From positions 1 to 64,000 of the forward strand of contig NZ_KL503805.1 in NCBI RefSeq assembly GCF_000709795.1: 64,000 nt of DNA. Direction: 5' to 3'. Positions 39,078 through 52,404 of this stretch are shown piece after piece. The notes below the pieces were generated by a model, which saw only the letters and a list, made by a program, of their open reading frames with translations, searched no databases and was not told where the DNA came from. The position numbers and the translations under genes were made by a program. The first letter of the stretch is position 1. Each line of letters starts with the position of its first letter. Origin of the DNA: Bartonella bacilliformis Ver097 (GTDB lineage: Bacteria; Pseudomonadota; Alphaproteobacteria; Rhizobiales; Rhizobiaceae).

Positions 39078-40901
39078 GTGTATCAATCTTTTGAAGCCAT
39101 AACAAATCCAGCCCACGCTGCAGAACGTATTTCTGCTCTTCGCATGCAGCTTGATCACTTTGGATTAGATGGCTTTCTGGTACCACGTACAGATGAACAT
39201 CAAGGAGAACATATCCCCCTGCATGCTCAACGCCTTAGCTGGCTAACCGGCTTTACTGGATCAGCTGGCATAGCACTAATTTTAAAAAATAAAGCCATCA
39301 TATTCACAGATGGGCGTTATACACTCCAAGTTCGCCAACAGACTGATCCTCATATTTTTGATTATGAAGATTTGACAACTTGCTCACTATCACAATGGCT
39401 TGAAAAAAATGGGCAAAAACTTTCTATCGGCTTTGATCCGTGGCTTCACACTATTTCTGCCACAGCAACGTTAAAAAAAGCATTAGAACAAGGAAATGGC
39501 AAACTTGTAGAAAGCAAAACAAATCTGATTGATCTCATTTGGCATAATCAACCATCCTTACCTCAATCTGCTTTATCGCTTCATCCTCTCGAATATGCAG
39601 GATGTAATACTCATGAGAAATTAGCACTAATTTGCAAAGATATACAGAAGGCCGGTGCGAATGCATTTATTTTCACAGATCCTGCCTCTATTGCATGGAC
39701 ATTTAACATACGTGGCAATGATATTTCCAACACACCTTTTACTCTTTGTTTTGCACTCATTCTCATTAAAGAAATGCCAATCCTATTTATTGATGACAAA
39801 AAACTTGGTGTGGAACAAAAAGAATATCTAAAACGCCATGCAAGATTATGTGAACCAGAAGAATTCATTCCAACAATCAAAGACCACGCTCAAGCAGGAA
39901 CGATTTTTGCCTTAGATCCAATGCTTACTTGTGAAAAATTGCGTACCGTTATTGAGGAAAGAGGCAGTCCTTTCATTACACTTTCTGATCCTGCTTCCTT
40001 ACCACGTGCTATTAAAAATAACACAGAGCTGAATGGAGCACGCAAAGCACATTTACGCGATGGCTTAGCACTTATCCGTTTTTTGTCTTGGTTAGATAAA
40101 CAAATACCAGGAACAATCAGTGAAATTTCTGCTGCCCAAAAATTAGAAGAATTTCGCATAATAACAGCAAAAGAAATGGGTGTAAAACTTGAAGATCTTT
40201 CCTTTGATACCATTTCAGCAACAGGGAAACATGGCGCCATTATTCATTATCGTGTAACGACTGAGACAAATAAATTACTAAATGCTGGTGAACTTTATCT
40301 TGTTGATTCCGGCGGACAATATCGTGATGGCACAACAGATGTCACCCGTACAGTAGCTATCGGTCATGTTGGAGAAGAAGAAAAATGCTGTTTTACCCTT
40401 GTTCTCAAAGGTATGATTGCTCTTTCAACGGCACGCTTTCCAAAAGGAACACGCGGACAAGATATTGATGTTTTAGCACGTATTGAATTATGGAAAGCTG
40501 GTTTTGATTATGCACATGGGACTGGTCATGGAGTTGGTTCCTATCTTTCTGTTCATGAAGGACCACAAAATCTCTCATGTCGTGGCAGCCAAGAACTCAT
40601 CCCTGGAATGATCGTCTCTAATGAACCTGGCTATTATCGTGAAGGGACTTTCGGTATCCGTATTGAAAATTTGATGATTGTAAAACCAGCACAAACAATT
40701 ATTTCTGGCGATATAGACATGCTGTCGTTTGAAACACTGACAAATTGCCCTATTGATCGCCGGTTAATTTTACCAGAGCTTCTAACAATGCAGGAACGAC
40801 AGTGGCTTAATGATTACCATACCCACATTTATCAAGTCAGTGCACCTTATCTAAATAAAGAAGATAGACAATGGCTGAAAGAAGCGACAATGCCTCTTTG
40901 A
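39078..40901 (+). CDS. pepP: Xaa-Pro aminopeptidase (aminopeptidase P, M24B)
   Basis: Cleaves the N-terminal residue before proline. The ~607-residue product has two creatinase-like N-terminal domains (about residues 1-300) and a C-terminal pita-bread metallopeptidase domain. The metal ligands are visible: Asp in YLVDSGGQYRDGTTDVTRT (two Asp), His in HGTGHGVGSYLSVHEGP, Glu in SNEPGYYREG and Glu in GIRIENLMIV. The C-terminal CLIP-like tail after residue 540 fits the long eukaryote-like form. The GTG at 39078 (MYQSFEAITNPAHAAE) is my choice; an in-frame GTG at 39036 inside prmA is also open. Confidence 0.9.
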   Translation: MYQSFEAITNPAHAAERISALRMQLDHFGLDGFLVPRTDEHQGEHIPLHAQRLSWLTGFTGSAGIALILKNKAIIFTDGRYTLQVRQQTDPHIFDYEDLTTCSLSQWLEKNGQKLSIGFDPWLHTISATATLKKALEQGNGKLVESKTNLIDLIWHNQPSLPQSALSLHPLEYAGCNTHEKLALICKDIQKAGANAFIFTDPASIAWTFNIRGNDISNTPFTLCFALILIKEMPILFIDDKKLGVEQKEYLKRHARLCEPEEFIPTIKDHAQAGTIFALDPMLTCEKLRTVIEERGSPFITLSDPASLPRAIKNNTELNGARKAHLRDGLALIRFLSWLDKQIPGTISEISAAQKLEEFRIITAKEMGVKLEDLSFDTISATGKHGAIIHYRVTTETNKLLNAGELYLVDSGGQYRDGTTDVTRTVAIGHVGEEEKCCFTLVLKGMIALSTARFPKGTRGQDIDVLARIELWKAGFDYAHGTGHGVGSYLSVHEGPQNLSCRGSQELIPGMIVSNEPGYYREGTFGIRIENLMIVKPAQTIISGDIDMLSFETLTNCPIDRRLILPELLTMQERQWLNDYHTHIYQVSAPYLNKEDRQWLKEATMPL

Positions 40902-41115
40902 TCAAATAAAATTTATATGCATTTCCTTTATTCAAAAAACACTTTTTTGAGAAACAGTTTTTAATTTCTTAAAATACGATAACTTCACAGCAATGAGAAA
41001 TAAAAAGCTGATCTTAGAAAGAAAAATTAAAAAATTACCAGAATTTTTGGTGTACTCACATAGCCAATAGCGCTAATGTATAAGCGTATCATCAATATTA
41101 TTTTGCAAAAAATCT

Positions 41116-43293
<2,178 letters not shown>

Positions 43294-43386
43294 CTATAAT
43301 CAGTACAAATTTCCACTTTTTGAGCGACAAAAGTCTAAAAATATTGCTTACCTGTATCACTATCGATCATTTATCAATGATAATCA

Positions 43387-45054
43387 TTACATCTGTGCTA
43401 AAAGCTTTTGTGCTGCTGCACGTGCCTCTTCCGTGATCTGTTCTCCTGCTAACATACGTGCAATTTCTTCTGCACGTTCATGCTTCTCCAATTTACGAAT
43501 GTCCGTAACAAAATGCCTTCCATCACTCTCTTCAATTTTTGAAATAAGAAAATGACTATGTGCTTTAGAGGCTACCTGTGGTGCATGTGTAACAGCAAAA
43601 ACCTGAACATCTTTTGATAAACGTAGTAACCGTTGGCCAATTGCGGCTGCAACAGCCCCACCTACCCCTGTGTCTATCTCATCAAAAATCAGTGTAGGTG
43701 CTGACCCGCAATCAACTAATACAACCTTTAATGCCAATAAAAAACGAGATAGCTCACCACCAGAAGCCACATTTAACATGGGCCCAGCTCGTGTTCCAGG
43801 ATTTGTTTTCACCCAATATTCAACACGGTCTATACCATCTGCACTACGCTTTTCAGCATCACTTTGTATTTTAACAATAAATTCGGCCTTTTCCAATTTC
43901 AAAGCTGGTAACTCAATCATAACACTTTCAGATAAACGACGTGCGACTTCCTTGCGTTTTACAGAAAGATCTTGTGCTAATGTGTCATAATTTTTTTGTG
44001 CTTCCTGCACTTCCACTTCTAGATGCTCCAATGTGATCTGAGCAGTCTCAAAATCTGCAAGATCCGTATTCATTTTATCTCGTAACTGAGCTAATTCATC
44101 TACAGAAATATGGTATTTGCGCGCTAATCCCCGAAGTGCAAAAAGACGCTCTTCTATACGTTCTAATTCACTAATATCAAAATCCAATGCCTGCATTGCA
44201 GTTTCAATACCTTCTTGCGCTATTTCAAGTGCGCACAATGCATCATCAATGGATTTTACGATAGGTTCAATTAATACTTGCGCTTCATCAATTTTTCGCT
44301 CCAACCGTCTCATTAAATTTGATAAAACAGGAATTGGTGATTTTTGACCATTGAAGAAATCATTGGCTTCTTTTATATCTGCCGCTATTTTTTCTAATTT
44401 AAGCATATCTGAACGGCGTAAAGATAGCTCTTCTTCTTCACCAATTTTAAACTCAAGCTTATCAAGTTCCTCTATACTTGCACGAAGATAATCAGCCTCA
44501 CGTGCAGCATTTTCCACTCTGACACGCTGTTGTTGCACACGTTGTTCCAACTCACGCCATATCTGATAACATTTACGTACATTGCTTACATCACCGTCAA
44601 GCTGGCCAAAAGAATCTAATAACTGACGATACGTGTTCGCATCAACAAGCGCACGATCATCATGTTGGCCATGAATTTCAACCAACATACGACCAACATT
44701 GCGCATTAAAGAAATGCTAACTACTTGATCATTAATAAAAGCACGACTACGACCATCATTTGATTGTACACGTCGTAAAATTATATCACCTTTATCATCA
44801 AAACCGTTTTCACGTATCAGCTGACGCACAGGATGTGAAACGGGAACATCAAAAACAGCTATCACCTGCCCTTGTACTGCACCATGACGCACAAGCGAAG
44901 CATCTCCACGCCCACCAAGAGATAAGGATAAAGAATCAAGTAAAATAGATTTTCCAGCCCCCGTTTCCCCAGTTAAAATCGATAAGCCCGCTGAAAAATT
45001 AACATCGAGCTTTTCGATTAAAACAATATCATAAATCGAAAGCTGCACCAGCAT
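43387..45054 (-). CDS. recN: DNA repair protein RecN
   Basis: An SMC-like ATPase acting in double-strand break repair. The 555 residues have the N-terminal ATP-binding half with Walker A GETGAGKSILLDSLSLSLGG, a long central coiled coil (about residues 150-360) and the C-terminal half with signature ASGGELSRFLLALK, Walker B TLIFDEIDTGVGGAVAAAIG and VFAVTHAPQVAS. It begins 6 bases after bamD ends and is followed by ligA. Confidence 0.96.
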   Translation of the reverse strand: MLVQLSIYDIVLIEKLDVNFSAGLSILTGETGAGKSILLDSLSLSLGGRGDASLVRHGAVQGQVIAVFDVPVSHPVRQLIRENGFDDKGDIILRRVQSNDGRSRAFINDQVVSISLMRNVGRMLVEIHGQHDDRALVDANTYRQLLDSFGQLDGDVSNVRKCYQIWRELEQRVQQQRVRVENAAREADYLRASIEELDKLEFKIGEEEELSLRRSDMLKLEKIAADIKEANDFFNGQKSPIPVLSNLMRRLERKIDEAQVLIEPIVKSIDDALCALEIAQEGIETAMQALDFDISELERIEERLFALRGLARKYHISVDELAQLRDKMNTDLADFETAQITLEHLEVEVQEAQKNYDTLAQDLSVKRKEVARRLSESVMIELPALKLEKAEFIVKIQSDAEKRSADGIDRVEYWVKTNPGTRAGPMLNVASGGELSRFLLALKVVLVDCGSAPTLIFDEIDTGVGGAVAAAIGQRLLRLSKDVQVFAVTHAPQVASKAHSHFLISKIEESDGRHFVTDIRKLEKHERAEEIARMLAGEQITEEARAAAQKLLAQM

Positions 45055-45060
45055 ATGAAA

Positions 45061-45954
45061 TCAATGCGCCTTATCTTTATCACCACTCAAAGCATGTGAG
45101 ATCCAAGAAGATTTATGCTCTCGTGGCACCACATTATTCTTTTTTAACAAATCAATAGCAAATTTATACCAGCTACTTTTGGGATAATGACGCTCTAACA
45201 TAACCGCAGCTGTTTGCGCTTCCTCAATTAAACCAAGAGAAAAACTCACTTCTGTGAACCGGAAAAGTGCCTCCTCAATTTGCTTTGTATCTGAATATTC
45301 TTCAATGACCGTACGGAACCTCCTACTGGCTGCTAAATACTGCTGACCTTTTTCATAATAACGACCAATTTGCATTTCTTGGCCAGCTAACTGCTCTCGA
45401 CCAAAAAGTATTTTAGCTCTAGCATCCTTGACGTAACCAGATTCCGGATAGCGTTCTATGAGGAGTTGCATAGCAGCAATAGCACGCTTGGTATCTTGTT
45501 GATCACGCGTAACATCAGAGATCTGCTGGAAAGAAGAAAGACCAATCAGATAATAAGCATAAGCAGCATCACCTGCAGTCGGATAAAGAGTAATATAACG
45601 TTGTGCCATACTAATTGCATCATCATATTTAGCAAGCCGGTAATTTGTGGAAGCACTCATTATCAAAGATTTACGACCCCACTCAGTATAAGTATGTTGC
45701 TCTTCAATAACAGAAAATTTCTTCAATGCTTCATCAAATTTCCCTGAATTAAAATGAGAAAGAGCTTGAGCATACAATACATCCAGCGAATCGTTTTTTA
45801 AAACATGTACAGCTGGATCAAGGGCATTTTTATCTTTGAACCAACAGCCGGCCAATAAGAAAATTCCTCCTCCACAAACTCCAATTAAGATCTTACGCAC
45901 AATGTTAGATTTCCTACGGACCATATTTCCAACATATACACTAGATTTCGTCAT
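45061..45954 (-). CDS. bamD: Outer membrane assembly lipoprotein BamD
   Basis: An essential part of the BAM complex that inserts beta-barrel proteins into the outer membrane, presumably including the anchor of the autotransporter encoded in this window. The 297 residues begin with a basic stretch and the lipobox LLAGC (lipidated Cys at residue 37), followed by TPR-like helices: LYAQALSHFNSGKFDEALKK, YRLAKYDDAISMAQRYITLY, YAYYLIGLSSF and YPESGYVKDARAKI. AGGGAAATT before the ATG at 45954 supports the start. Downstream of lpxC and tightly followed by recN. Confidence 0.94.
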   Translation of the reverse strand: MTKSSVYVGNMVRRKSNIVRKILIGVCGGGIFLLAGCWFKDKNALDPAVHVLKNDSLDVLYAQALSHFNSGKFDEALKKFSVIEEQHTYTEWGRKSLIMSASTNYRLAKYDDAISMAQRYITLYPTAGDAAYAYYLIGLSSFQQISDVTRDQQDTKRAIAAMQLLIERYPESGYVKDARAKILFGREQLAGQEMQIGRYYEKGQQYLAASRRFRTVIEEYSDTKQIEEALFRFTEVSFSLGLIEEAQTAAVMLERHYPKSSWYKFAIDLLKKNNVVPREHKSSWISHALSGDKDKAH

Positions 45955-46123
45955 AATTTCCCTAGCCTCACGAAAATACTATCTTGTAATAAAAGCCATA
46001 CATTAAAAAGCTTTATGTTACATCATATCAAAAGTCATTAGCGCATTTAGCGTTTTTAGATCAATTATCTTCTTTAAAATCAAATATACTAAAGAAAAAT
46101 TTTTAAATTTTCTTTTATTCTAC

Positions 46124-46987
46124 TTATAAAGTAATTTTCTCATAACATGATTCATCCGCCAAAACAGCTTTAACTAATTGCGAATTAAGCGCATGTCCAC
46201 TACAGTATGAGCGAAATAACCCAATAAAAGGCGCTCCAAGTAAAGAAGTATCGCCAACTGCATCAAGCATTTTATGTCGAACAAACTCATCATCAAAATA
46301 CGTACCTTCTGGATTAATGATTTGATTATCAAAACCAATGATAAGAGAATTTTCTAAAGAAGCACCTAATCCCTTTCCAGAAGCCCATAATTTTTCTACA
46401 TCTTTAACAAAACCAAAAGTACGTGCACGTGATAAGTCATTTAAAAACCCTTGTGAGCTGAGATCAAAATTAAGCTGTTGTTTACCAATAGCAGGTGAAG
46501 AAAAATCAATCATAACGTCAAAACAACATCCATCAAACGGTAAAAACTCTGCAAAACCACTCTCTGTTTCAACCCGCACTGACTTTTTTATGATAAAATA
46601 AGAACGCAATGCTGGCTGCTGCACAATACCAACTTGTTCAAAAGCTTGACAATACTGCCATGAGGCTCCATCTAAAATCGGCATCTCACTGCTCGATACC
46701 TTAATAACAAGGTTATCTAAACTATAGGCAGCAATAGCTGCCATCACATGTTCAATAGTCTCAACTCTTACATCCCCAGACCTAAGGGTTGTTGATAATT
46801 CAGTTTCTCCTATCTGCAGTGCATGTGCTCGCAATATTTGTTCACTTTTACCTATTCCACAACGCTTAAAAATAACACCATCATCGACATCAGCGGGATA
46901 AATCCTAACCACAGATACATTGCCACTATGAACACCATATCCTTCAAATGTTACTGCATTTTTCAAAGTTGATTGATATTTTTTCAT
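46124..46987 (-). CDS. lpxC: UDP-3-O-acyl-N-acetylglucosamine deacetylase
   Basis: A zinc-dependent deacetylase, the committed step of lipid A synthesis. The 287-residue product has VTFEGYGVHSGNVSVVRIYP, the zinc ligand His in VETIEHVMAAIAAY, EMPILDGASWQYCQAF, GLGASLENSLIIGFDN, then DDEFVRHKMLDAVGD, which carries the other His and Asp zinc ligands, and the catalytic His in SGHALNSQLVKA. The ATG at 46987 is used, although a GTG directly upstream is also possible. It lies downstream of ftsZ in the same direction but is separated from it by a hairpin terminator, so it probably has a promoter of its own as well. Confidence 0.96.
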   Translation of the reverse strand: MKKYQSTLKNAVTFEGYGVHSGNVSVVRIYPADVDDGVIFKRCGIGKSEQILRAHALQIGETELSTTLRSGDVRVETIEHVMAAIAAYSLDNLVIKVSSSEMPILDGASWQYCQAFEQVGIVQQPALRSYFIIKKSVRVETESGFAEFLPFDGCCFDVMIDFSSPAIGKQQLNFDLSSQGFLNDLSRARTFGFVKDVEKLWASGKGLGASLENSLIIGFDNQIINPEGTYFDDEFVRHKMLDAVGDTSLLGAPFIGLFRSYCSGHALNSQLVKAVLADESCYEKITL

Positions 46988-47071
46988 CACTGTATCACAT
47001 CACTTCATAGAGCTTTTACAGTTTTTGAAGATTTGAATAAAATCTCTAAAAACTATCTTCAATAATAAATA

Positions 47072-47098
47072 TAAACCCGTTTATTATAAACGGGTTTA
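47072..47098 (-). terminator. Hairpin between ftsZ and lpxC
   Basis: A perfect 12-base inverted repeat, TAAACCCGTTTA / TAAACGGGTTTA, with a 3-base loop lies 112 bases after the ftsZ stop. On the minus strand it is followed by the T-rich TATTTATTATT. It probably terminates or attenuates the dcw transcript. Confidence 0.65.
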
Positions 47099-47209
47099 CA
47101 ATAAGGATTAAAAGCCCTTATAAAAGCTCAATATGTCTTTTAAGAACAAAAAATCTTTGCTTCATTATAAAAAATACAAAAATCTTCTCTCTTTCAACTT
47201 TTTTATTCA

Positions 47210-48988
47210 TTAATTCGCTTGGCGACGCAAAAATGCTGGTATTTCCAATTGATCTTCTTCACTGACAAAAGTACGCTGGTCTTGTAGCGCATGTGACTGC
47301 GACTTTATAGAACGGTGTGGAGCATAAACAGAAGAATCCTGAGAAAACACTTTTTGCATGTTTTTATTGAAAACGTGAGACTCTTCATTCTGGAGAGGTT
47401 TCACAGCAGGCTCTAATCGAGCTTCTGGCTCAATTTCTTCACGGTATGTTAAGCTTTGCTTTAAACGCTGCCAAAGACTGCGTGGTCCTTGTTCTAAACC
47501 AGAAGAATGTATCCCCTGACCATGAGTAAAGGGAGGAAAGTCTTTCAACTCAGGTACACGCGTTGGCACTACATAAGGCTGAACCTGGACTTTTTTTTCC
47601 TCACTTTGCTCTACAATATTAGTCATTTCACTAAGAATATGCGTCGTTGCTTCCATACTCACTGCTGCTGCCGTAGACTGCTGAGAAACACTGTTAACCT
47701 GCATACGTGGTGCATTTGATATCTTCCCATAAATATCACTTTGTCCATGTCCAAAAGGATAAGTAGCAGCACCCCTACTTGAGGCAGCAGTTGTATTTAT
47801 AGGTTTAGAAAAAATTTGGCTCTTTGGAGAAAACATCTCTTCAACTGGCTGACTCTGGCTCACTTCAACTTCAAGAGATTCAATTGTCTCAACCATTGAT
47901 TCAGGACGCAATTGTGATGACTGAGGATGAGAAACTGTCTGATTGATTCCAGAGTCATTTTTACGAACTGAAGATACGGACTTCTGAAATTTAGAATGAG
48001 AAGGCTGAGCTACATCACTAGCCAAACGATCAATACCTGTTGCAACAACCGATACACGAATAACACCCTCAAGCGACTCATCATCAATAGCACCAAAGAT
48101 AACATTCGCATCAGCATCAACTTCTTCGCGAATACGATTAGCAGCTTCATCTACTTCAAATAAAGTCATATCACGGCCACCAGTAATGGAAATCAAAAGA
48201 CCACGAGCTCCACACATAGAGGTTTCATCTAATAGAGGATTTGCAATAGCAGCTTCAGCAGCAGCTAAAGCACGCCCTTCACCAGATGCCTCACCAGTGC
48301 CCATCATTGCACGACCCATTTCATGCATAACAGAACGAACATCAGCAAAATCTAGATTAATTAAACCCTCTTTAATCATCAAATCTGTAATAGAAGCAAC
48401 CCCAGAATAAAGAACCTGATCAGCCATAGCAAAAGCATCAGCAAATGTTGTCTTTTCATTCGCAATGCGAAATAAATTCTGGTTAGGAATAACAATCAAT
48501 GTATCAACGGATTTTTGTAATTCCTCTATACCTACCTCTGCTGTCTTCATGCGACGCGCACCTTCAAACTGAAAAGGCTTTGTCACAACGCCGACGGTCA
48601 AAATACCTTTTTCACGTGCTGCACGAGCAACAACAGGCGCTGCTCCCGTTCCTGTCCCTCCTCCCATACCTGCTGTAATAAAAACCATATGAGAATCTGC
48701 AATGTGATCAATAATTTCATCAATACATTCATCTGCAGCAGCTTGCCCAACTTCTGGTAAAGCACCAGCTCCTAATCCCTCTGTCACTGCCGCACCAAGC
48801 TGGATCACACGTTCAGCTTTTGACATAGCTAAAGCCTGTGCATCCGTATTAGCAACAACAAAATCAACACCTTGAAGACCCGCATTAATCATATTATTTA
48901 CAGCATTTCCACCACCACCCCCAACGCCAAAAACGGTAATGCGCGGCTTTAATTCAGCAATATCTGGCCGGTGCAGATTAATTGTCAT
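47210..48988 (-). CDS. ftsZ: Cell division GTPase FtsZ
   Basis: A tubulin-like GTPase forming the Z-ring. The 592-residue product has the GTPase domain at about residues 10-320, with [20 protein letters not shown], the tubulin signature [13 protein letters not shown] and the T7 synergy loop [12 protein letters not shown] very long Ser/Gln/Glu-rich linker of about 250 residues leads to the conserved C-terminal peptide [14 protein letters not shown], which contacts FtsA and other partners. The linker is far longer than in E. coli but similar to that of Bartonella and other Alphaproteobacteria. The ATG at 48988 follows AAGGAAAAGAAA; an in-frame start at 49012 is weaker. Confidence 0.97.
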   Translation of the reverse strand: MTINLHRPDIAELKPRITVFGVGGGGGNAVNNMINAGLQGVDFVVANTDAQALAMSKAERVIQLGAAVTEGLGAGALPEVGQAAADECIDEIIDHIADSHMVFITAGMGGGTGTGAAPVVARAAREKGILTVGVVTKPFQFEGARRMKTAEVGIEELQKSVDTLIVIPNQNLFRIANEKTTFADAFAMADQVLYSGVASITDLMIKEGLINLDFADVRSVMHEMGRAMMGTGEASGEGRALAAAEAAIANPLLDETSMCGARGLLISITGGRDMTLFEVDEAANRIREEVDADANVIFGAIDDESLEGVIRVSVVATGIDRLASDVAQPSHSKFQKSVSSVRKNDSGINQTVSHPQSSQLRPESMVETIESLEVEVSQSQPVEEMFSPKSQIFSKPINTTAASSRGAATYPFGHGQSDIYGKISNAPRMQVNSVSQQSTAAAVSMEATTHILSEMTNIVEQSEEKKVQVQPYVVPTRVPELKDFPPFTHGQGIHSSGLEQGPRSLWQRLKQSLTYREEIEPEARLEPAVKPLQNEESHVFNKNMQKVFSQDSSVYAPHRSIKSQSHALQDQRTFVSEEDQLEIPAFLRRQAN

Positions 48989-49057
48989 TTTCTTTTCCTT
49001 CCTATACAACACCGCAATCCAAAGCGATGGAAATTAATATTTCTAAAACAAATTTAC

Positions 49058-50356
49058 TCAAAAAGTCTTACATAACCACTGACCAACACGCTGAAAATAC
49101 TTACCTCTCCCTGTCGATAAATATTTAACTGCAGTTTGAACTGTCTTTTTCTCAAAACCCACCAACTGAGGATAAATTAATAATCCAACAGCAGATGAAA
49201 ATGTCGCCCCTTTTGCAAAGGAAGGAAGCCTAGAAATACCTAAAGGCCGTCCTATACGAACATTTCTTCCCAATATATTACGTGCCATCTCTGGCAATCC
49301 TGTTAACTGACTTGCTCCCCCAGTCAAAATAACACGTTTACCGATGATGTGCCCAAAACCAGAACGGTTCAAACGATCACGCATCATCTCCAATATTTCT
49401 TCAACACGTGCACGAATAATACGACCAAGAACAGCACGTGGATACTCAGTTTCATGATGTCCATTGCCAATTTCTAATACATTAATCATACGGCGATCAT
49501 CGGCACTTACTAAAAACGTTGAACCATATACAATTTTTAAACGCTCTGCTTCTTCAATAGACATAGAAAAACCACGCGCAACATCAAGAGTCACGTGATG
49601 TCCTCCAATTGGAAGAACATCCGCATGAACGAATTTTCCTTCAGAAAACACTGAAAGTGTTGTCGTTCCACCACCCAGATCAATACATGCAGCTCCTAAA
49701 CGCGCCTCATCATTAATTAAGACCGAAAGACCACTAGCAAAAGGTGTTGCTACCATTGCTTCAACGCTCAAATGAGCACGGTTAATACAAGTTTCTAAAT
49801 TACGCAAAGGTGCTGTTTCTGCTGTTACAACATGTACATTCACACCGAGTGTTTCTCCTATCATCCCAATAGGATCAACAATCCCTTTATTACCATCTAA
49901 TGCGTAAAAAGCTGGAACTGTATGCACAATATGATGTTCAGCTTCAAAAGCTTTGCGAGAAACATCTGCTAATGCCATACGTACATCGTATGGAGTCACT
50001 TCACGCCCATCTAAACACACTGTACCATTGATAAAGCTACTTTTTAAACGACTTGAGGAAAAATTCACAATCACTGAATCCACTACTAAACCAGCCATCT
50101 TTTCTGCTGCATCAACAGCTAAACGTATTGATTGCTCTGCTGCAACCATATCCATTATGATACCAGATTTAATGCCACGTGAACGCTGCATACCAAAACC
50201 TAGAATTTCTATAGAATGCGTACGACCATGCAAATGCCGTACATGTTCTAAAGGACGCAAACAGGCAATAAGACAAACGATCTTACTTGAACCTACATCA
50301 AGAACTGTTAGAAAACGCGTTTTGCGCCATCCTCCATGATGTGAGTTAAGAAACAT
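49058..50356 (-). CDS. ftsA: Cell division protein FtsA
   Basis: An actin-like protein that tethers FtsZ filaments to the inner membrane. The 432 residues contain VLDVGSSKIVCLIA (phosphate 1), the 1C insertion domain, CIDLGGGTTTLSVFSEGKFV (phosphate 2), VILTGGASQLTGLPEMA (adenosine motif) and a C-terminal amphipathic membrane-targeting helix (YFQRVGQWLCKTF). Its ATG overlaps the ftsQ stop by one base, and ftsZ starts 69 bases after it ends. Confidence 0.96.
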   Translation of the reverse strand: MFLNSHHGGWRKTRFLTVLDVGSSKIVCLIACLRPLEHVRHLHGRTHSIEILGFGMQRSRGIKSGIIMDMVAAEQSIRLAVDAAEKMAGLVVDSVIVNFSSSRLKSSFINGTVCLDGREVTPYDVRMALADVSRKAFEAEHHIVHTVPAFYALDGNKGIVDPIGMIGETLGVNVHVVTAETAPLRNLETCINRAHLSVEAMVATPFASGLSVLINDEARLGAACIDLGGGTTTLSVFSEGKFVHADVLPIGGHHVTLDVARGFSMSIEEAERLKIVYGSTFLVSADDRRMINVLEIGNGHHETEYPRAVLGRIIRARVEEILEMMRDRLNRSGFGHIIGKRVILTGGASQLTGLPEMARNILGRNVRIGRPLGISRLPSFAKGATFSSAVGLLIYPQLVGFEKKTVQTAVKYLSTGRGKYFQRVGQWLCKTF

Positions 50357-51282
50357 TATACACTCCCTGCTTTCAGCATCTTCAAAAGCCGCTCTTCTTC
50401 TAATACAACAGCACGACGACGTGTTAATGCTTGATCCGATAAAGAAACTGTTATTCGATCAGAAAGACGCAAATCAATATTTAAAACATCACGCGAAAAA
50501 AGATCCTTTGCTACCCCCTGTTCAATAAAAGAAGCAAGCCTTTCAATAGCACCATTTTCAGGCAACATAATACGCACCCCATTCGCCAAAAAAAGATCCC
50601 AACGTCGATCACCTACACGCACATAAGCACGAATACGATTTTGTAGTTGCGGATACACTGAAAGCGCTTGAATAAATAATTTGGCTGTCTTATGCGCACC
50701 CTGGCCAACTACAAATGACAAATTCTGAACGAGATCTGCTTGAAATGGTGCAATCACATACCCCGTATCATCAATAATATTTATTTCGCCATTATGCTGC
50801 CAAACCGCATAGGGTTCGCGCTCTACTAATGAAATACGTAATCGATTAGGATAAATCTTTTGAACATCAGCTAATCGTACCCAAGGCTGCTGTTCCAAAA
50901 TAAAACGGGCTCTATCAATATCAAAACTAATCATTGATGGATATTCATCAAGCCCCAAAATTTTTAAAATATCCTGTTCCATCATATGCTTATTGCCACT
51001 CATATCAACATGAGTAACTAAAAAGCCAGAATTTGATACTGCGACTTTCATGAAATGGTTCATATAACCACCAGATGAAATGCTATAAAGTATAGAAAGA
51101 AAGAAAAAAGACAAAACAGCAAAAGAACCTGCATGACGAGGGACATCAATACCAGCAACACACTTAAATAAAAACCAGAATACGCGACGGTAAAGACGTT
51201 GCAAAACCGTCACTGATAATATTCTCAGAAAACCTGTTTTTTCAACATTCAGCGCATACACGATGCGTCCTCCACTATCCAT
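50356..51282 (-). CDS. ftsQ: Cell division protein FtsQ
   Basis: A bitopic divisome protein linking early and late components. The 308 residues have a ~50-residue cytoplasmic N-terminus, one membrane helix at about residues 53-70 ([20 protein letters not shown]), a POTRA domain ([40 protein letters not shown]) and a beta domain ([20 protein letters not shown]). The first 34 bases overlap the end of ddlB, which suggests translational coupling. Confidence 0.93.
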   Translation of the reverse strand: MDSGGRIVYALNVEKTGFLRILSVTVLQRLYRRVFWFLFKCVAGIDVPRHAGSFAVLSFFFLSILYSISSGGYMNHFMKVAVSNSGFLVTHVDMSGNKHMMEQDILKILGLDEYPSMISFDIDRARFILEQQPWVRLADVQKIYPNRLRISLVEREPYAVWQHNGEINIIDDTGYVIAPFQADLVQNLSFVVGQGAHKTAKLFIQALSVYPQLQNRIRAYVRVGDRRWDLFLANGVRIMLPENGAIERLASFIEQGVAKDLFSRDVLNIDLRLSDRITVSLSDQALTRRRAVVLEEERLLKMLKAGSV

Positions 51283-52169
51283 TTAACAATATCGCCATAA
51301 GTACGACCACTCGCTTTTGCAATATCAGGAACAAGAGAAGTCGATGTCATACCCGGCTGCGTATTAATTTCAAGCCAAATTAATTCCCCTGTCTCTTCAT
51401 TAAAACGAAAATCAGAACGACTAACACCCCGACAACCAATAGCTTGATGTGCCGCCAAAGACATTCTTTGCACATTTTGGTAAATATTTGGTGAAAGTTT
51501 TGCAGGACAAATGTGAAAAGAAGCACCAGATTTATATTTTGAGTTATAATCATAGAACTGGAAACACTCTTTGGGTACAATTTCACAAACATCCAAGACT
51601 TCATCCCCTAAAACAGCGCAGGTAAGTTCACGCCCTGGAATATATTTTTCAATCATTATCTCGTCATCATAAACCCACCCATTACTCATAATGTCATGAA
51701 GTGGAATAGTCTCATCACTCCCCACAATCATGACACCAAAACTTGATCCTTCACGTACAGGTTTAATTACATAAGGGGGCTTCATAGGGTGTTCTTCTCC
51801 CAAACTAAAGCGGCTCATCACACAAGAAGGAGCAACAGAAACACCCGCACTGGCAGCAATAATTTTTGCACGTCCTTTATCCATTGCCAAGGCTGATGCC
51901 ATCACTCCAGAATGCGTATAAGGAATTTTTAAATATTCAAGGATACCTTGAATACAACCATCCTCACCAAACGGCCCATGCAATGCATTAAAAACAGTAG
52001 TTGGCCGCAATTCCTTAAGAATAGAAACAATACGATCATCGACATCTACACGAACGACATTACACCCCTGTGCTTCCAAAATATCTGCACAAGCAGTACC
52101 TGAAGATAAACTAACAAACCGCTCAGATGACCACCCTCCCATCAAAACGGCTACATGCTTATCTCTCAT
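51249..52169 (-). CDS. ddlB: D-alanine--D-alanine ligase
   Basis: Makes the D-Ala-D-Ala dipeptide for the pentapeptide stem. The 306 residues form an ATP-grasp enzyme: [16 protein letters not shown] at the N-terminus, [57 protein letters not shown] for [13 protein letters not shown], and [19 protein letters not shown] with the metal-binding Glu and Asn. It overlaps ftsQ. A 235-base non-coding spacer separates it from murB, the widest gap inside the dcw run, and may hold an internal promoter. Confidence 0.96.
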   Translation of the reverse strand: MRDKHVAVLMGGWSSERFVSLSSGTACADILEAQGCNVVRVDVDDRIVSILKELRPTTVFNALHGPFGEDGCIQGILEYLKIPYTHSGVMASALAMDKGRAKIIAASAGVSVAPSCVMSRFSLGEEHPMKPPYVIKPVREGSSFGVMIVGSDETIPLHDIMSNGWVYDDEIMIEKYIPGRELTCAVLGDEVLDVCEIVPKECFQFYDYNSKYKSGASFHICPAKLSPNIYQNVQRMSLAAHQAIGCRGVSRSDFRFNEETGELIWLEINTQPGMTSTSLVPDIAKASGRTYGDIVKWIVEDASCMR

Positions 52170-52404
52170 GAGACTTATCCTTCTTTAGATACTATATATA
52201 TACCCTGCAAAACAACCAATCACTATATATTAGAAAAAACTAGATTTATCATTTTGAATCAACAATCTAGCGATTTCTCTAATGAATCAGAATCTGGAGA
52301 ATGAAGCAAGAACTTTTCTATTAATTTATTGATTCTTTATAGAAAATTCTGCTTATCTTTTTGAAATGACTCAATTTTTTAATGATGTGAATAAATCAAT
52401 GAAA

